In this document: piece after piece, positions 8,743 to 17,766 of the stretch | Layout: every line of letters begins with the position of its first letter | Position numbering within the stretch: position 1 is the first letter of the stretch | Made by a program: the position numbers and the translations under genes | The notes under the pieces: generated by a model | Told to the model about the DNA's origin: nothing | The model's database searches: none | What the model saw: the letters and a program-made list of their open reading frames with translations, nothing else | Assembly (NCBI GenBank): GCA_049599735.1 | Contig: JBMYOX010000019.1 | Span: 1-46,819 of the forward strand | Reading direction: 5' to 3' | Length of the DNA: 46,819 nt | From: Pontibacterium sp049599735 | GTDB lineage: Bacteria; Pseudomonadota; Gammaproteobacteria; Pseudomonadales; Balneatricaceae

Positions 8743-9927
8743 ATGACTGAATTGGTAAATGCCTATGACTGGCAGCGCCTGGAAGCGTCAGCCAGTGAAC
8801 CCGTTCTGGTAAGTGATAATGAAACACTGGCGGATTATTGCGGCTACTGGCAGACATTGCCAATGGTGGCACTGGATACCGAGTTTCAGCGTGTGGAAAC
8901 CTTCTATCCGATTTCCGGGCTGATCCAGTTGGCGGATGATCGTGCTTGTTATCTGATAGATCCCCTGGAAATCACCGACTTTGACCCGCTGAAAGCCCTG
9001 TTTACTAATACCCGGGTGCTTAAAGTCATGCATGCGGTTTCAGAAGATCTGGAACTTTTTCTGACCAGTTTGGAAGTATTACCTGCGCCAATTTATGATA
9101 CTCAGGTGGCTGCTGCCTTTCTGGACTGGGGCTTCTCCATGGGCCTGCAACGTATGTTGCAACATGCGCTGGGCGTTGAGTTAAAAAAACATGAAACGAC
9201 CTCTGACTGGTTACAGCGGCCTCTGACAAAAAGTCAGGAGCACTATGCGGCCCTGGACGTTGCTTACCTGCCAGCTATTTGCCTGAAGCAGAAAGCAGCC
9301 CTGGAAGAAAAAGGTATGTTGGGCTGGTTACAGCAGGAAAGTGATGCACTGTTACGCCAGGCGGTTGATGAAGACCCTGAAGGCTTGCATTACTACAAAC
9401 GTTTTACCCAGATGTGGAGCCTGCCGAAGCATAAAATTGCAGCTTTGCGTGATCTGACGGCATGGCGTGAGCAGGTTTCCCGTACAAGAGATGTGCCCCG
9501 TAACCGAATTTTGCGTAACCAGGCGTTGCTGGAAATTGTGACGGCCTGGCCTTCAACCGTCTATGAGTTGTCCGCTGTTGATGATATCAAGCGCAAAATT
9601 ATCCGTGCTGATGGCCAGACTATTCTGGCGTTTCTGAAAAACGCTCAGCAAAGTGCTGAAGACAATCCGCCGGAAGCGATTTTAAAACCCTTACCGTTTT
9701 TCTGGAATCAACACCTGAAGCATTTAAAAGCACTGGTAAGAAACCGTGCCGCTGAGCTGGGGGTCGCACAGGAAATACTCTTCAGGCGCAAAGAGATGGA
9801 TGCGCTGATCCGTTCAGGCATGAGTGATGGTAACTACCGCATGCCGGATGCGGTCAGTGTATGGCGTCAGGACGCGGTTGGCCCCGTTTTGCTGGCGGCC
9901 TTAAACGAAATTGAGAAGCAACGATAA
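8743..9927 (+). CDS. rnd: Ribonuclease D
   Basis: RNase D is a 3'-5' exoribonuclease that trims tRNA precursors and other structured RNAs. The DEDD catalytic residues are visible: D45 and E47 in VALDTEFQR, D102 in HAVSEDLELF, and Y168...D172 in HYAALDVAYLP (the DEDDy subtype). An HRDC domain follows at about 215-295 (LRDLTAWREQVSRTRDVPRNRI), with a second helical HRDC-like region up to 394. Length (394) is close to E. coli Rnd (375). The start ATG has GAGGACAG upstream. The stop codon overlaps the ycgL start by one base (TAATG), so translational coupling is likely. Confidence 0.95.
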   Translation: MTELVNAYDWQRLEASASEPVLVSDNETLADYCGYWQTLPMVALDTEFQRVETFYPISGLIQLADDRACYLIDPLEITDFDPLKALFTNTRVLKVMHAVSEDLELFLTSLEVLPAPIYDTQVAAAFLDWGFSMGLQRMLQHALGVELKKHETTSDWLQRPLTKSQEHYAALDVAYLPAICLKQKAALEEKGMLGWLQQESDALLRQAVDEDPEGLHYYKRFTQMWSLPKHKIAALRDLTAWREQVSRTRDVPRNRILRNQALLEIVTAWPSTVYELSAVDDIKRKIIRADGQTILAFLKNAQQSAEDNPPEAILKPLPFFWNQHLKHLKALVRNRAAELGVAQEILFRRKEMDALIRSGMSDGNYRMPDAVSVWRQDAVGPVLLAALNEIEKQR

Positions 9928-10214
9928 TGAAAATTTGTTCTGTATTTAAAAGTTCACGCAAAGATGAAATGTACCTGTACGTTGAAAAGCGTGATCAGCT
10001 CAAGCATGTGCCTGAACCACTACTGGAAATGTTCGGGGCAGCCCTGCATGTGATGGATATGCCGCTGAAAGCTGACCGGGAACTGGCGCGTGTTGATACC
10101 ACTCAGGTACTCGCCGATATTGAAAGTAAGGGTTACTTTCTCCAGATGCCACCGCCTAAAGAAGACTACTTTCTGGACTTATACGAAAGCCGTCCTGAAA
10201 GTGGTGTGCGTTAA
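9927..10214 (+). CDS. ycgL: YcgL domain protein
   Basis: This 95-residue protein has the YcgL-family opening MKICSVFKSSRKDEMYLYVEK and the conserved ends RVDTTQVLADIESKGYFLQMPP and YFLDLY. Structures of the family show a small alpha/beta domain; no biochemical activity is firmly established. Its start overlaps the rnd stop by one base, and ycgN begins directly after its own stop. The rnd-ycgL-ycgN order recurs in Pseudomonas and relatives, suggesting an RNA-related or redox-related joint role, which is inference only. Confidence 0.92.
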   Translation: MKICSVFKSSRKDEMYLYVEKRDQLKHVPEPLLEMFGAALHVMDMPLKADRELARVDTTQVLADIESKGYFLQMPPPKEDYFLDLYESRPESGVR

Positions 10215-10652
10215 GTGGCTCAGGAAGTTTTCTGGCGCAGTAAATCATTACAGGACATGAATCCGCAGGAGTGGGAATCACTCTGTGATGGTTGCGCACT
10301 TTGCTGTTTACACAAAGTTGAGGATGAAGATACCCGCGAGGTATTTTATACCACGGTTGTCTGCCATCTGCTGGACTGTAATAACTGCCGCTGTACCCGC
10401 TACGAAGATCGTGTGCGGCTGGTGCCGGAATGTGTGAAATTACGCCCCGAAGATGTGGATGAGTTTCACTGGTTGCCGCCTACCTGTGCTTACCGGTTGG
10501 TGAACGAAGGCAAAGATCTGCCCGACTGGCATCCGCTGATCAGTGCTCAGAATGACTCAGTGATTGCTGCTAATGCGTCGGTGCTGAGTTTTTATGAAGT
10601 GAAGGATAATGAAATTCGCGAAGACGAGTTTATTAACTACGTTATTGAGTAA
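10215..10652 (+). CDS. ycgN: YcgN family cysteine-cluster protein
   Basis: This 145-residue protein begins with GTG immediately after the ycgL stop. The N-terminus VFWRSKSLQDMNPQEWESLCDGCALCCLHK matches the family start, which supports GTG over the internal ATG at codon 15. Cysteines cluster as CDGCALCC near residues 24-31, C50, C55, C58 and C60 (CHLLDCNNCRC), then C74 and C92, which fits a bound metal or Fe-S centre as proposed for UPF0260/YkgJ-type proteins. The function is unknown. It is the last gene of the rnd operon and is followed by a long inverted repeat. Confidence 0.92.
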   Translation: MAQEVFWRSKSLQDMNPQEWESLCDGCALCCLHKVEDEDTREVFYTTVVCHLLDCNNCRCTRYEDRVRLVPECVKLRPEDVDEFHWLPPTCAYRLVNEGKDLPDWHPLISAQNDSVIAANASVLSFYEVKDNEIREDEFINYVIE

Positions 10653-10669
10653 AGCGGATAATGTGTTTG

Positions 10670-10720
10670 ATCAGGGGCTGTTTATCTTAAAGCGCAGCCC
10701 CCGAGCAAACAGTCCCTGAT
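10670..10720. terminator. Long inverted repeat, probable convergent terminator
   Basis: Arms 10670-10683 and 10707-10720 pair over 14 bp with one G-U wobble and enclose a 23-base loop. A competing 7-bp pairing GGGGCTG/CAGCCCC (10674-10680 with 10695-10701) uses part of the same arm. It lies between ycgN (+) and the convergent PhnD-like gene (-). There is no clear U-run on either side, so terminator activity is an inference from position. Confidence 0.45.
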
Positions 10721-10741
10721 AAAACAGGCAACAAGGCTGCA

Positions 10742-11470
10742 TCAGTCCATCCTGAGTAACTGTTCCAGCTGCTCAAATTCTTTGCCCGAACTTTCTGTCC
10801 AGCCCGTAATGCCGAGCTTTTCCAGTACCTGTCGGCCTTTATCCGATTCTTGCATTGAGAGCAGTGTCATGGTCAATGCATCTGATAAGGCCTGGTGTTC
10901 GGGCTTGAGCATAAACTGGTTATAGACTTTATTCAGTTTGCTGGTTGCCAGCACACGCATGCCTTCACGGGATAAAGGCTTTAATTCATCATAAAAATTT
11001 TTACTCAGAAAACCATAGCTTTCAGTGTTGAGTTGTAAAGCTTTCACAACGGCCATCCAGCCTGGTTTTCCCTCCAGCGAGGCAGGTTTAATAGCTTTTC
11101 TGGCCAGCAGTGTTAACCCCAGGCGGGTAGGTACGGTCTCTGTGCTGGTGATAACAGGGGCATTATGAAAGCCTTTAAGAGACGGGTTGCTGTTATCCCG
11201 GTGAGTCACAAAAACCACTTCTTCGGCCTGGTCAACGGGTCGGCAAAGCGGTAAATACCCGGCCTGCTGGCAGAGGCGTACTGCGTCTTGCGGGGCGGCA
11301 AAAATAAGATCAGCCCGGTGCATGCGCTGGCGGAAGTCTTCCTTATCCAGCGCGGTGTCCAGGCCAATCGCCTGATCCAGCGAGCGACTTAAAAAAACGA
11401 CAAATTCGTACCAGCGCTCTGAATTGTTGGCCGTGTCGGCGGCTGATACCAACAGTTTCAGTTTACTCAT
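10742..11470 (-). CDS. PhnD/SsuA-like substrate-binding domain protein, no signal peptide
   Basis: This 242-residue protein reads like a phosphate/phosphonate-type periplasmic binding protein. It has an N-terminal beta-alpha start (LKLLVSAADTANNSERWYEFVVFLSRSL), a DLIFAAPQDAVRLCQQAGYLPLCRP segment typical of PhnD-like folds, then VVFVTHRDN and a C-terminal helical region. Unlike transported binding proteins it starts MSKLKLLVSAAD and has no hydrophobic signal sequence, so it is probably cytoplasmic. No ABC permease or ATPase lies nearby. It is divergent from hrpB (149-base gap). A ligand sensor or a domesticated binding fold is possible; the ligand is unknown. Confidence 0.6.
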   Translation of the reverse strand: MSKLKLLVSAADTANNSERWYEFVVFLSRSLDQAIGLDTALDKEDFRQRMHRADLIFAAPQDAVRLCQQAGYLPLCRPVDQAEEVVFVTHRDNSNPSLKGFHNAPVITSTETVPTRLGLTLLARKAIKPASLEGKPGWMAVVKALQLNTESYGFLSKNFYDELKPLSREGMRVLATSKLNKVYNQFMLKPEHQALSDALTMTLLSMQESDKGRQVLEKLGITGWTESSGKEFEQLEQLLRMD

Positions 11471-11619
11471 GGTTCTGCTTCCGTGTAGGGCGTTTCTGGA
11501 AATCCTACCATTAAAGCAGCTCTGGGAAATAGGTGAACGATAATATTCTGGTTAAAGGATTTTTACAGAGCTGGCACAATAGCCTCTGACCTTCTTTATA
11601 TAGTGATAACGACCTTCTG

Positions 11620-14151
11620 ATGCCTGACTTACCCATTGAATCGGTATTGCCTGCTTTAACCCAGGCCCTAGAACAGCGCCATGAAGTAGTGTTGGAAGCA
11701 CCACCGGGCGCGGGTAAAACCACCCGGGTACCGCTAGCACTGCTAAATGAGCCCTGGTTAGCCGGACAGAAAATTATTGTGCTGGAACCCCGTCGCCTTG
11801 CAGCCAGAGCAGCAGCTGAACGTATGGCTCAACAATTGGGTGAATCGGTGGGTGAGACGGTGGGTTATCGTGTTCGCCTGGACACTAAAGTCAGTGGAAA
11901 AACCCGGATAGAAGTGGTGACTGAGGGTATTTTAACCCGTCTGTTGCAATCTGATCCAAGCCTGGAGGGTATCGGGCTGGTGGTCTTTGATGAGTTCCAT
12001 GAGCGCAGTCTGGATGCCGACCTGGGGCTGGCGCTGGTATTACAGGGACGTCTGCTGTTCCGGGATGATCAGCCATTAAAGTTGCTGGTGATGTCCGCAA
12101 CGCTGGATGGCGCGGCGATTGCAGAGCTGTTGGATGATGCGCCTGTCGTGCGTAGTGAAGGTCGCGCTTACCCGGTATCCGTACAATACGGTGCGACAGC
12201 CCGCCTGGACCAGCCTGTTGAGCCGCGGGTTGTGAGCACAGTATTGCAAGCCCTGGCAGAAACAAAGGGCAGTGTTCTGGTGTTTTTGCCGGGGCAGCGC
12301 GAAATTATACGGACACAGCGGTTGCTTGCTGATGGCCTGGCTGGATTTTCGGATGTGCTATTGGCACCACTTTATGGTGATTTAAGCCTGCAGGCTCAGC
12401 GCACTGCGATTGAGCCTGCACCCGCCGGATCACGCAAAGTGGTACTGGCAACCGCTATTGCGGAAACCAGCCTGACGATCGAAGGTGTTAAAGTTGTCGT
12501 GGATGCGGGTCTGAGCAGGCAGGCCATTTTTGATCCGGGCACGGGTATGTCCCGGTTACAAACAAAGCGTGTTTCCCGTGCAGCCAGTGTGCAGCGTATG
12601 GGGAGGGCCGGGCGTACAGCACCGGGGGTTTGTTATCGCCTCTGGTCCGAAGATCAGCAAAGCCAGCTGGCACCTTTTAATGAACCGGAAATATTACAGG
12701 CGGATCTTTCGCCGCTGGTTTTACAGCTTATTCGCTGGGGTGTTGAGGAACCTGCTGAGTTAGACTGGTTGGATTTACCCCCCAGGGCACCTTATCAACA
12801 GGCGCTGGATTTGTTAATCAGCCTGGGAGCATTGAGTAAAACGCCAGGCGGTTATTGTTTAAGCGGACACGGTGAAATGATGGCAACACTGCCGCTGCAT
12901 CCCCGCCTGGCCCATATGTTAATTAAGGGCACTCAACTGGGGCTTCAAAAGCAGGCCGCAGAATTGGCGGCTTTGTTGTCAGAGCGTGACCCGCTCGGTC
13001 GTCAGAGTACGGATATCAGTCTGCGCCTTGCCTGGTTGAGGGGTGATATAAAAGCAGATAAAAAAAACCAGGGCATACGGGCGAGAATGCGCCAGCAAAG
13101 TCAGAATTTCTTACAACAGTGTCGCTCACTCAGGCTGGAAAAAAAACAGACGGTTAATAATCCGGAACATGAGGATTGGGTGGGTTGTCTGATTGCCTGT
13201 GCTTACCCTGATCGTATTGCCCAGCGACGTACGGCGACCGGTTTTGACTACCGTATGAGTAACGGGCGTGCAGCCCGTTTGCCTGACTGCGATGATCATA
13301 ACCCCGCTTGGTTGGCGCTGGCCCAGGTGGGTGGGCGAACAGGGCAGTCGGCCGATCAGATTTTTTTATCGGCGGCACTGAATCCTGAATTATTTGATTC
13401 AGAGTTATCTCTGTTGGTTGGTAAGCAGACGGTTGTTGCCTGGAATCAAAAGCAAAACCGCTTAACCGCTGAATGTCAGCAGTGTGTAGGAAAGTTGGTT
13501 TTAAGTCGCCAGCCGCTAACAGAAATTCCGGAAATGGCTCGGCAGAAAGCTTTGCTGGGGCTTGTGAAAAAGCGGGGGCTGGATTTATTACCCTGGACAC
13601 CAGCAATACGAAGCTGGCAGGCAAGAGTGCAGTTTTTACACCAGCAAAACCTCACATCCGGTAATGATAACCCCTGGCCGGATTTGTCGGAGGCACATTT
13701 AATGGAAACGCTGGCACAGTGGCTGGCCCCATATCTGTCATCAGTGAGTCATATTAACCATTTTGCGTCCCTGGATCTGAAAGCTATTTTACAGGCTTTG
13801 TTACCCTGGCCCTTGCCACAGACACTCGATGAATTGGCACCGGAGCGTTTTAGAGTACCTACTGGCTCTATGATCAGGATTGATTACAGCGAATCACCAC
13901 CGGTACTGGCGGTACGATTACAGGAAATGTTTGGCTGCGCCCGGACGCCGGTGATTGGTAACAAGGTGGCCTTGAAATTACACCTTCTTTCACCGGCTAT
14001 GCGGCCATTGCAGGTGACTCAGGATCTGGCGGGATTCTGGGCTGGCAGTTATCCGGAGGTACAGAAAGAAATGAAAGGGCGCTATCCCAAACATCGCTGG
14101 CCCGATAACCCGGCTACCGCAGAACCAAGCCGACGAACGATTAAAAAATAA
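11620..14151 (+). CDS. hrpB: ATP-dependent RNA helicase HrpB
   Basis: This 843-residue DEAH-box helicase has motif I G30-AGKTT (30-35), motif II D124-EFH, motif III S159-AT, a conserved TAIAETSLTIEGVKVVVDAGLSR segment and motif VI QRMGRAGR. These precede a helicase-associated HA2 region and the HrpB-specific C-terminal domain. That domain ends in GRYPKHRWPDNPATAEPSRRT, the usual HrpB terminus. Length matches the family (about 810-850). HrpB is a nonessential bacterial DEAH/RHA helicase whose RNA substrate is poorly defined; it has been linked to mRNA processing and PBP-related phenotypes in some species. It is monocistronic here, divergent from the PhnD-like gene. Confidence 0.95.
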   Translation: MPDLPIESVLPALTQALEQRHEVVLEAPPGAGKTTRVPLALLNEPWLAGQKIIVLEPRRLAARAAAERMAQQLGESVGETVGYRVRLDTKVSGKTRIEVVTEGILTRLLQSDPSLEGIGLVVFDEFHERSLDADLGLALVLQGRLLFRDDQPLKLLVMSATLDGAAIAELLDDAPVVRSEGRAYPVSVQYGATARLDQPVEPRVVSTVLQALAETKGSVLVFLPGQREIIRTQRLLADGLAGFSDVLLAPLYGDLSLQAQRTAIEPAPAGSRKVVLATAIAETSLTIEGVKVVVDAGLSRQAIFDPGTGMSRLQTKRVSRAASVQRMGRAGRTAPGVCYRLWSEDQQSQLAPFNEPEILQADLSPLVLQLIRWGVEEPAELDWLDLPPRAPYQQALDLLISLGALSKTPGGYCLSGHGEMMATLPLHPRLAHMLIKGTQLGLQKQAAELAALLSERDPLGRQSTDISLRLAWLRGDIKADKKNQGIRARMRQQSQNFLQQCRSLRLEKKQTVNNPEHEDWVGCLIACAYPDRIAQRRTATGFDYRMSNGRAARLPDCDDHNPAWLALAQVGGRTGQSADQIFLSAALNPELFDSELSLLVGKQTVVAWNQKQNRLTAECQQCVGKLVLSRQPLTEIPEMARQKALLGLVKKRGLDLLPWTPAIRSWQARVQFLHQQNLTSGNDNPWPDLSEAHLMETLAQWLAPYLSSVSHINHFASLDLKAILQALLPWPLPQTLDELAPERFRVPTGSMIRIDYSESPPVLAVRLQEMFGCARTPVIGNKVALKLHLLSPAMRPLQVTQDLAGFWAGSYPEVQKEMKGRYPKHRWPDNPATAEPSRRTIKK

Positions 14152-14403
14152 CCGATAGTCGGTATCCTGGAAAAGAAGTCGATCTGGAAATTAATGGAAA
14201 ACTACGGCCTGCCGATAAGTGATTGATTGAAATAAATAAGGTAGTTGATTTAACGTTCTATAATTCTTTCATGACTTGTGTCAGTGTTAGGATCAGAACA
14301 TTGATAGTAGTATCGTTTTCCTTTGTTTGCGGTGTCAGGGAGCACGCTCGCACAACGTTGTACTGTCTTGAGCAGGAATGCAAAAGGGCAGAGGGGGGTA
14401 AGT

Positions 14404-15186
14404 ATGGCCGGAAAACTATTGTTCAGCGTAAAGATAGTTGTTCTGCTTTTTGTCGCCCTGAGTTTGCGTGTTAGCGCCCAGCCTCTTCATTTCACAACGA
14501 CTTATTTACCGCCGTTTATGTATGAGCAGGACGGAAAAGTAGCGGGTCCTGGAAAAGATATAATAACGGCTGTTTGTGAGCGGCAAAAAATTGCCTGCAC
14601 CTTTGAGTTATTGCCCTGGCGGCGTGCGCAAAAAATGGTGCATGAAGGTTCGGCCAATGGCCTTTTTATGGTGGGGAAAAATCCACAACGTGAACGCTGG
14701 CTGCGTTTTTCACCGGCAATACTTGAAACCGGATACGGTTTTTTCTCACGTCAAAAAAGTACATTTAAGTATCAGGTGTTAAGTGACCTCACCGGTCGCT
14801 GTGTGGCCGTGAATACACCTTCTAATATGCATAATCGCCTGATGCGAATTCGTGACCAGATGCTTTCAGCCGGTTTGACCCCGCTGCATATCGAATCAAC
14901 GACCAGCCTTGTTTCGGCTTTTAAAATGGTGAGTGGCGGGCGTTGTGAATTAGTGTTTGGCAACACGGATTCGGGTCGTATGATTATCCGTGACCATAAA
15001 CTTCAGGCGTTACATGCGGCCGGTGACTACCAGGCCGTGCTTTATTATCTGGGCTTATCCCGCCAGCATCTCTCAGCGCAAGACAGTGAATCTTTTCTTG
15101 AAGGTGTGCAGCAACTGCTTGTTGAAGGGGTTATCCAGGATATTTTGGCCAGCTACGATATGAAGCCGTCCGGGGCTTATCAATGA
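14404..15186 (+). CDS. Periplasmic solute-binding protein (SBP_bac_3 family)
   Basis: I place the start at the ATG at 14404 because GAGGGGGG lies just upstream and the product then begins with a clean signal peptide (MAGKLLFSVKIVVLLFVALS..., likely cleaved at VSA|QP); an upstream in-frame start at 14323 gives a poor N-terminus. The mature part has the extracellular solute-binding family 3 pattern: FTTTYLPPFMYEQDGKVAGPGKDI, LPWRRAQKMVHEG, ERWLRFSPAILETGYGFF. Many such proteins, in particular those with LPWxRA, are not transport partners but sensory proteins. There is no ABC permease nearby; the next gene, 51 bases on, is a membrane GGDEF-EAL protein. I infer that it delivers a ligand signal to that protein. 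Confidence 0.8.
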   Translation: MAGKLLFSVKIVVLLFVALSLRVSAQPLHFTTTYLPPFMYEQDGKVAGPGKDIITAVCERQKIACTFELLPWRRAQKMVHEGSANGLFMVGKNPQRERWLRFSPAILETGYGFFSRQKSTFKYQVLSDLTGRCVAVNTPSNMHNRLMRIRDQMLSAGLTPLHIESTTSLVSAFKMVSGGRCELVFGNTDSGRMIIRDHKLQALHAAGDYQAVLYYLGLSRQHLSAQDSESFLEGVQQLLVEGVIQDILASYDMKPSGAYQ

Positions 15187-15237
15187 GCTTGTGTCCGAAG
15201 GGTGATCACGTATGACGAAGCAGCTTGAGGAGGTGTT

Positions 15238-17652
15238 TTGTATATAGTATCGCTGGGACAGCGACTGTTTGTTAAGCAGGCTGTTGCTACGTTGGTTTTG
15301 GCATTATTGTTAAGTTTAGCCACGGGACTGATCCGCATCAGCGAGGGTTTATCGGATCAGCGTGCGAGTATCGACCGCCGATTTAAAAATATTCTACAAC
15401 TGATGGAAGAGCCAGCAGAGCAAGCCGCCTATCGGCTGGATGAGTCGTTTGCAGCCCATATTACCGGTGGTTTGCTCGAACACGATGCGATTTACCAGGC
15501 TGAACTGATTGAGGAGACGGGTAAACCGCTCTCTGTTGCCGTCCGCCCGCATACCGATGATTCTTTCTATCTGACAGTGAGTGAATGGCTGCTACCCGAG
15601 GTGGATAAGTTTGACTCAGACCTGGTATACAGCGCCACGGGAACCCCGGTAGGCAGCCTGACAATCCGGGTTGACCGACAGCTTCTGATGCAGGGTTTTT
15701 TAGATCGGGCACTTCGTTCGCTGGTACTGACCTTGCTAAAGGATTTATTACTCGCGTTTCTGATCTCATGGGTTTTTTATAGCTTTGTGACCAGGCCTCT
15801 GCAAGTGATGACCCGAACCTTAACGGGTCGCACACTGGATATTTCCAAGCCCTTACCTTTAATTGATCTGCCAAAACATAAAAATGATGAGTTGGGTGCG
15901 CTTAGCCATGCGTTTGATCATATCTGGCGGGAATTACAACAGGCGGTCCAGGCATTGGAGCGCAGTGATGCCTATTCCCGGGCGATTATCTCTCAGGCCG
16001 GTGATGCCCTATTTTTGTGTGATGAGCAGGGAGATATCCGTCGAATTAATCGTGAAGCGGTTAAAATGCTGGGTTATTCGGAAAGTGATTTAAGCCTGCT
16101 TAATTTGAAAATGCTGCATGCCTGTGAAACCTGGGACACTTTTTCACAGGTACTTAAAACGCTGGAATTAGACCGTCCCCAGACCATTGAAACCCTATAT
16201 CAGAGGCGAGACCAGCAGACGATACCGGTAGAAATTCGCCTTATAAAATTCAGAATTCAGGATGAAATACGGCTGCTGTTATTAACCCGTGATATTTCAC
16301 AACGTAAAGAAGCTGAGGCGAAAATAAACCACCTGGCGTATTACGACTCCTTGACACAGCTACCCAACCGACAACTGTTTCTGGATCGCCTTGAGCAGGC
16401 GTTTATTGCCAGCCGGGAGCATGATCTGACGGGCGCTTTGTTATTTATAGATCTGGACCGGTTTAAGAACATCAATGATGCGTTAGGGCATGACCTGGGT
16501 GATCGGTTGCTCCGCTTGATCTCGACTAAACTGCAGACCCTTGCAACAGGTGATACAACAATCGCACGCCAGGGTGGTGATGAATTTGTATTCTTATTAC
16601 CTCAGTTGAATACAGGCTTAGAGTACCGGATTGATCAAGTCACGCAGCTTGTGAATCAAGTACGAGCGGTTTGCAGTGCGTCTTATTCTGTGGAAGAGCA
16701 GGATGTCTACCTTTCCTGCAGTATTGGAATTACCTTGTTTGATGGCAGTGAAGAGGGAACTTCTGTATTGCTTAAGCAGGCCTCAACCGCCCTGAATATG
16801 GCAAAAGACAACGGGCGTAATACGTACCGCTTCTTTGAGCCTGAAATGCAGGCTTATACTGATCAGCGTCTGGAACTGGAAAAAGGGCTGCATAATGCGC
16901 TGGATAATCATGAGTTTGAGCTTTATTTTCAGCCTCAAAATGGATCGGGTGGTGAGCTGATAGGGGCAGAGGCGTTAATTCGCTGGCACGATCAGGCACG
17001 TGGTTTTGTACCTCCCGCCGAATTTATCCCTTTGGCGGAAGAAATTGGGCTGATTACAGATATTGGAGACTGGGTGATGGAGGCGGCCTTCCAGCAGCTT
17101 ACCCAATGGCAGCAGCAGGGTGTTTGGTCAGCAGGCAACCGGTTATCCATTAATGTCAGTCCCCTGCAGTTTCAGCAGCGAGATTTTGTGCTTAATGTTG
17201 AAATATTAATGGCTAAGTACCAGGTGCCTGGCGAGAACCTGGATTTTGAATTAACCGAAAATATGCTGATTAGTGATCTTGAAACCAGCCGCAAGCAAAT
17301 GAAGCGGTTGCAACAGCTGGGCATCAAGCTGTCTATCGATGACTTTGGCACCGGTTATTCTTCACTGCAGTATCTGAAGGCGTTGCCTATTGATCGTTTG
17401 AAAGTTGACCAGTCATTTGTGCGTGATTTGCTGACCGACCCCGGTGATGCGGCAATTGTGTATGCCGTGGTTGCCATGGCAAGGGCGCTGGGACTGGAGG
17501 TGATCGCCGAAGGCGTTGAAACAGAAGCCCATGTTGAACACCTGAAAAAGGCAGATTGTCCTAATTTCCAGGGTTATTACTTCGGCAGGCCGGTTCCTGC
17601 CCTGGATTTTTGCCAGCAGCATCTCTTGGCAGAGGCCGCAGAGATAAAGTAA
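15238..17652 (+). CDS. Membrane PAS-GGDEF-EAL cyclic-di-GMP protein
   Basis: This 804-residue protein starts with TTG, supported by GAGGAGGT four bases upstream. Its order is TM1 (about 12-32), a periplasmic region (about 35-155), TM2 (about 160-183), a HAMP-like linker (about 184-245), PAS (about 248-355), GGDEF (about 365-540) and EAL (about 555-795). The diguanylate cyclase signature G446-GDEF is intact, but the RxxD inhibitory site just upstream is absent. The phosphodiesterase signature E578-A-L is intact, with ELTEN, IDDFGTGYSSL, KVDQSFV and IAEGVET all present. Both activities are therefore possible. It probably forms an operon with the binding protein upstream. An 11-codon ORF (15211-15246) overlaps the start region and could affect translation. 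A hairpin terminator overlaps the stop. Confidence 0.92.
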   Translation: MYIVSLGQRLFVKQAVATLVLALLLSLATGLIRISEGLSDQRASIDRRFKNILQLMEEPAEQAAYRLDESFAAHITGGLLEHDAIYQAELIEETGKPLSVAVRPHTDDSFYLTVSEWLLPEVDKFDSDLVYSATGTPVGSLTIRVDRQLLMQGFLDRALRSLVLTLLKDLLLAFLISWVFYSFVTRPLQVMTRTLTGRTLDISKPLPLIDLPKHKNDELGALSHAFDHIWRELQQAVQALERSDAYSRAIISQAGDALFLCDEQGDIRRINREAVKMLGYSESDLSLLNLKMLHACETWDTFSQVLKTLELDRPQTIETLYQRRDQQTIPVEIRLIKFRIQDEIRLLLLTRDISQRKEAEAKINHLAYYDSLTQLPNRQLFLDRLEQAFIASREHDLTGALLFIDLDRFKNINDALGHDLGDRLLRLISTKLQTLATGDTTIARQGGDEFVFLLPQLNTGLEYRIDQVTQLVNQVRAVCSASYSVEEQDVYLSCSIGITLFDGSEEGTSVLLKQASTALNMAKDNGRNTYRFFEPEMQAYTDQRLELEKGLHNALDNHEFELYFQPQNGSGGELIGAEALIRWHDQARGFVPPAEFIPLAEEIGLITDIGDWVMEAAFQQLTQWQQQGVWSAGNRLSINVSPLQFQQRDFVLNVEILMAKYQVPGENLDFELTENMLISDLETSRKQMKRLQQLGIKLSIDDFGTGYSSLQYLKALPIDRLKVDQSFVRDLLTDPGDAAIVYAVVAMARALGLEVIAEGVETEAHVEHLKKADCPNFQGYYFGRPVPALDFCQQHLLAEAAEIK

Positions 17653-17685
17653 AACCTAATCGGATGAAAATGGGTTTTACTTTTT
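17646..17685 (+). terminator. Intrinsic terminator of the GGDEF-EAL gene
   Basis: Arms 17646-17656 (AAAGTAAAACC) and 17673-17683 (GGTTTTACTTT) pair perfectly over 11 bp and are followed by T-rich sequence. The left arm includes the TAA stop codon of the GGDEF-EAL gene. Confidence 0.75.
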
Positions 17686-17766
17686 CTGTTGCGATGGTTA
17701 TCACCTTGCGGCATACCTGCTTATTGCTGTACTCCTTTGGTATTTACAAACGTTAAAAAATTAAAA

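Noticed and set aside
14152..14226. In-frame continuation of hrpB after its stop, reading SIWKLMENYGLPISD
   Set aside because: HrpB already ends in its usual C-terminus, and 24 codons without a start or homologue are not evidence of a gene or readthrough.
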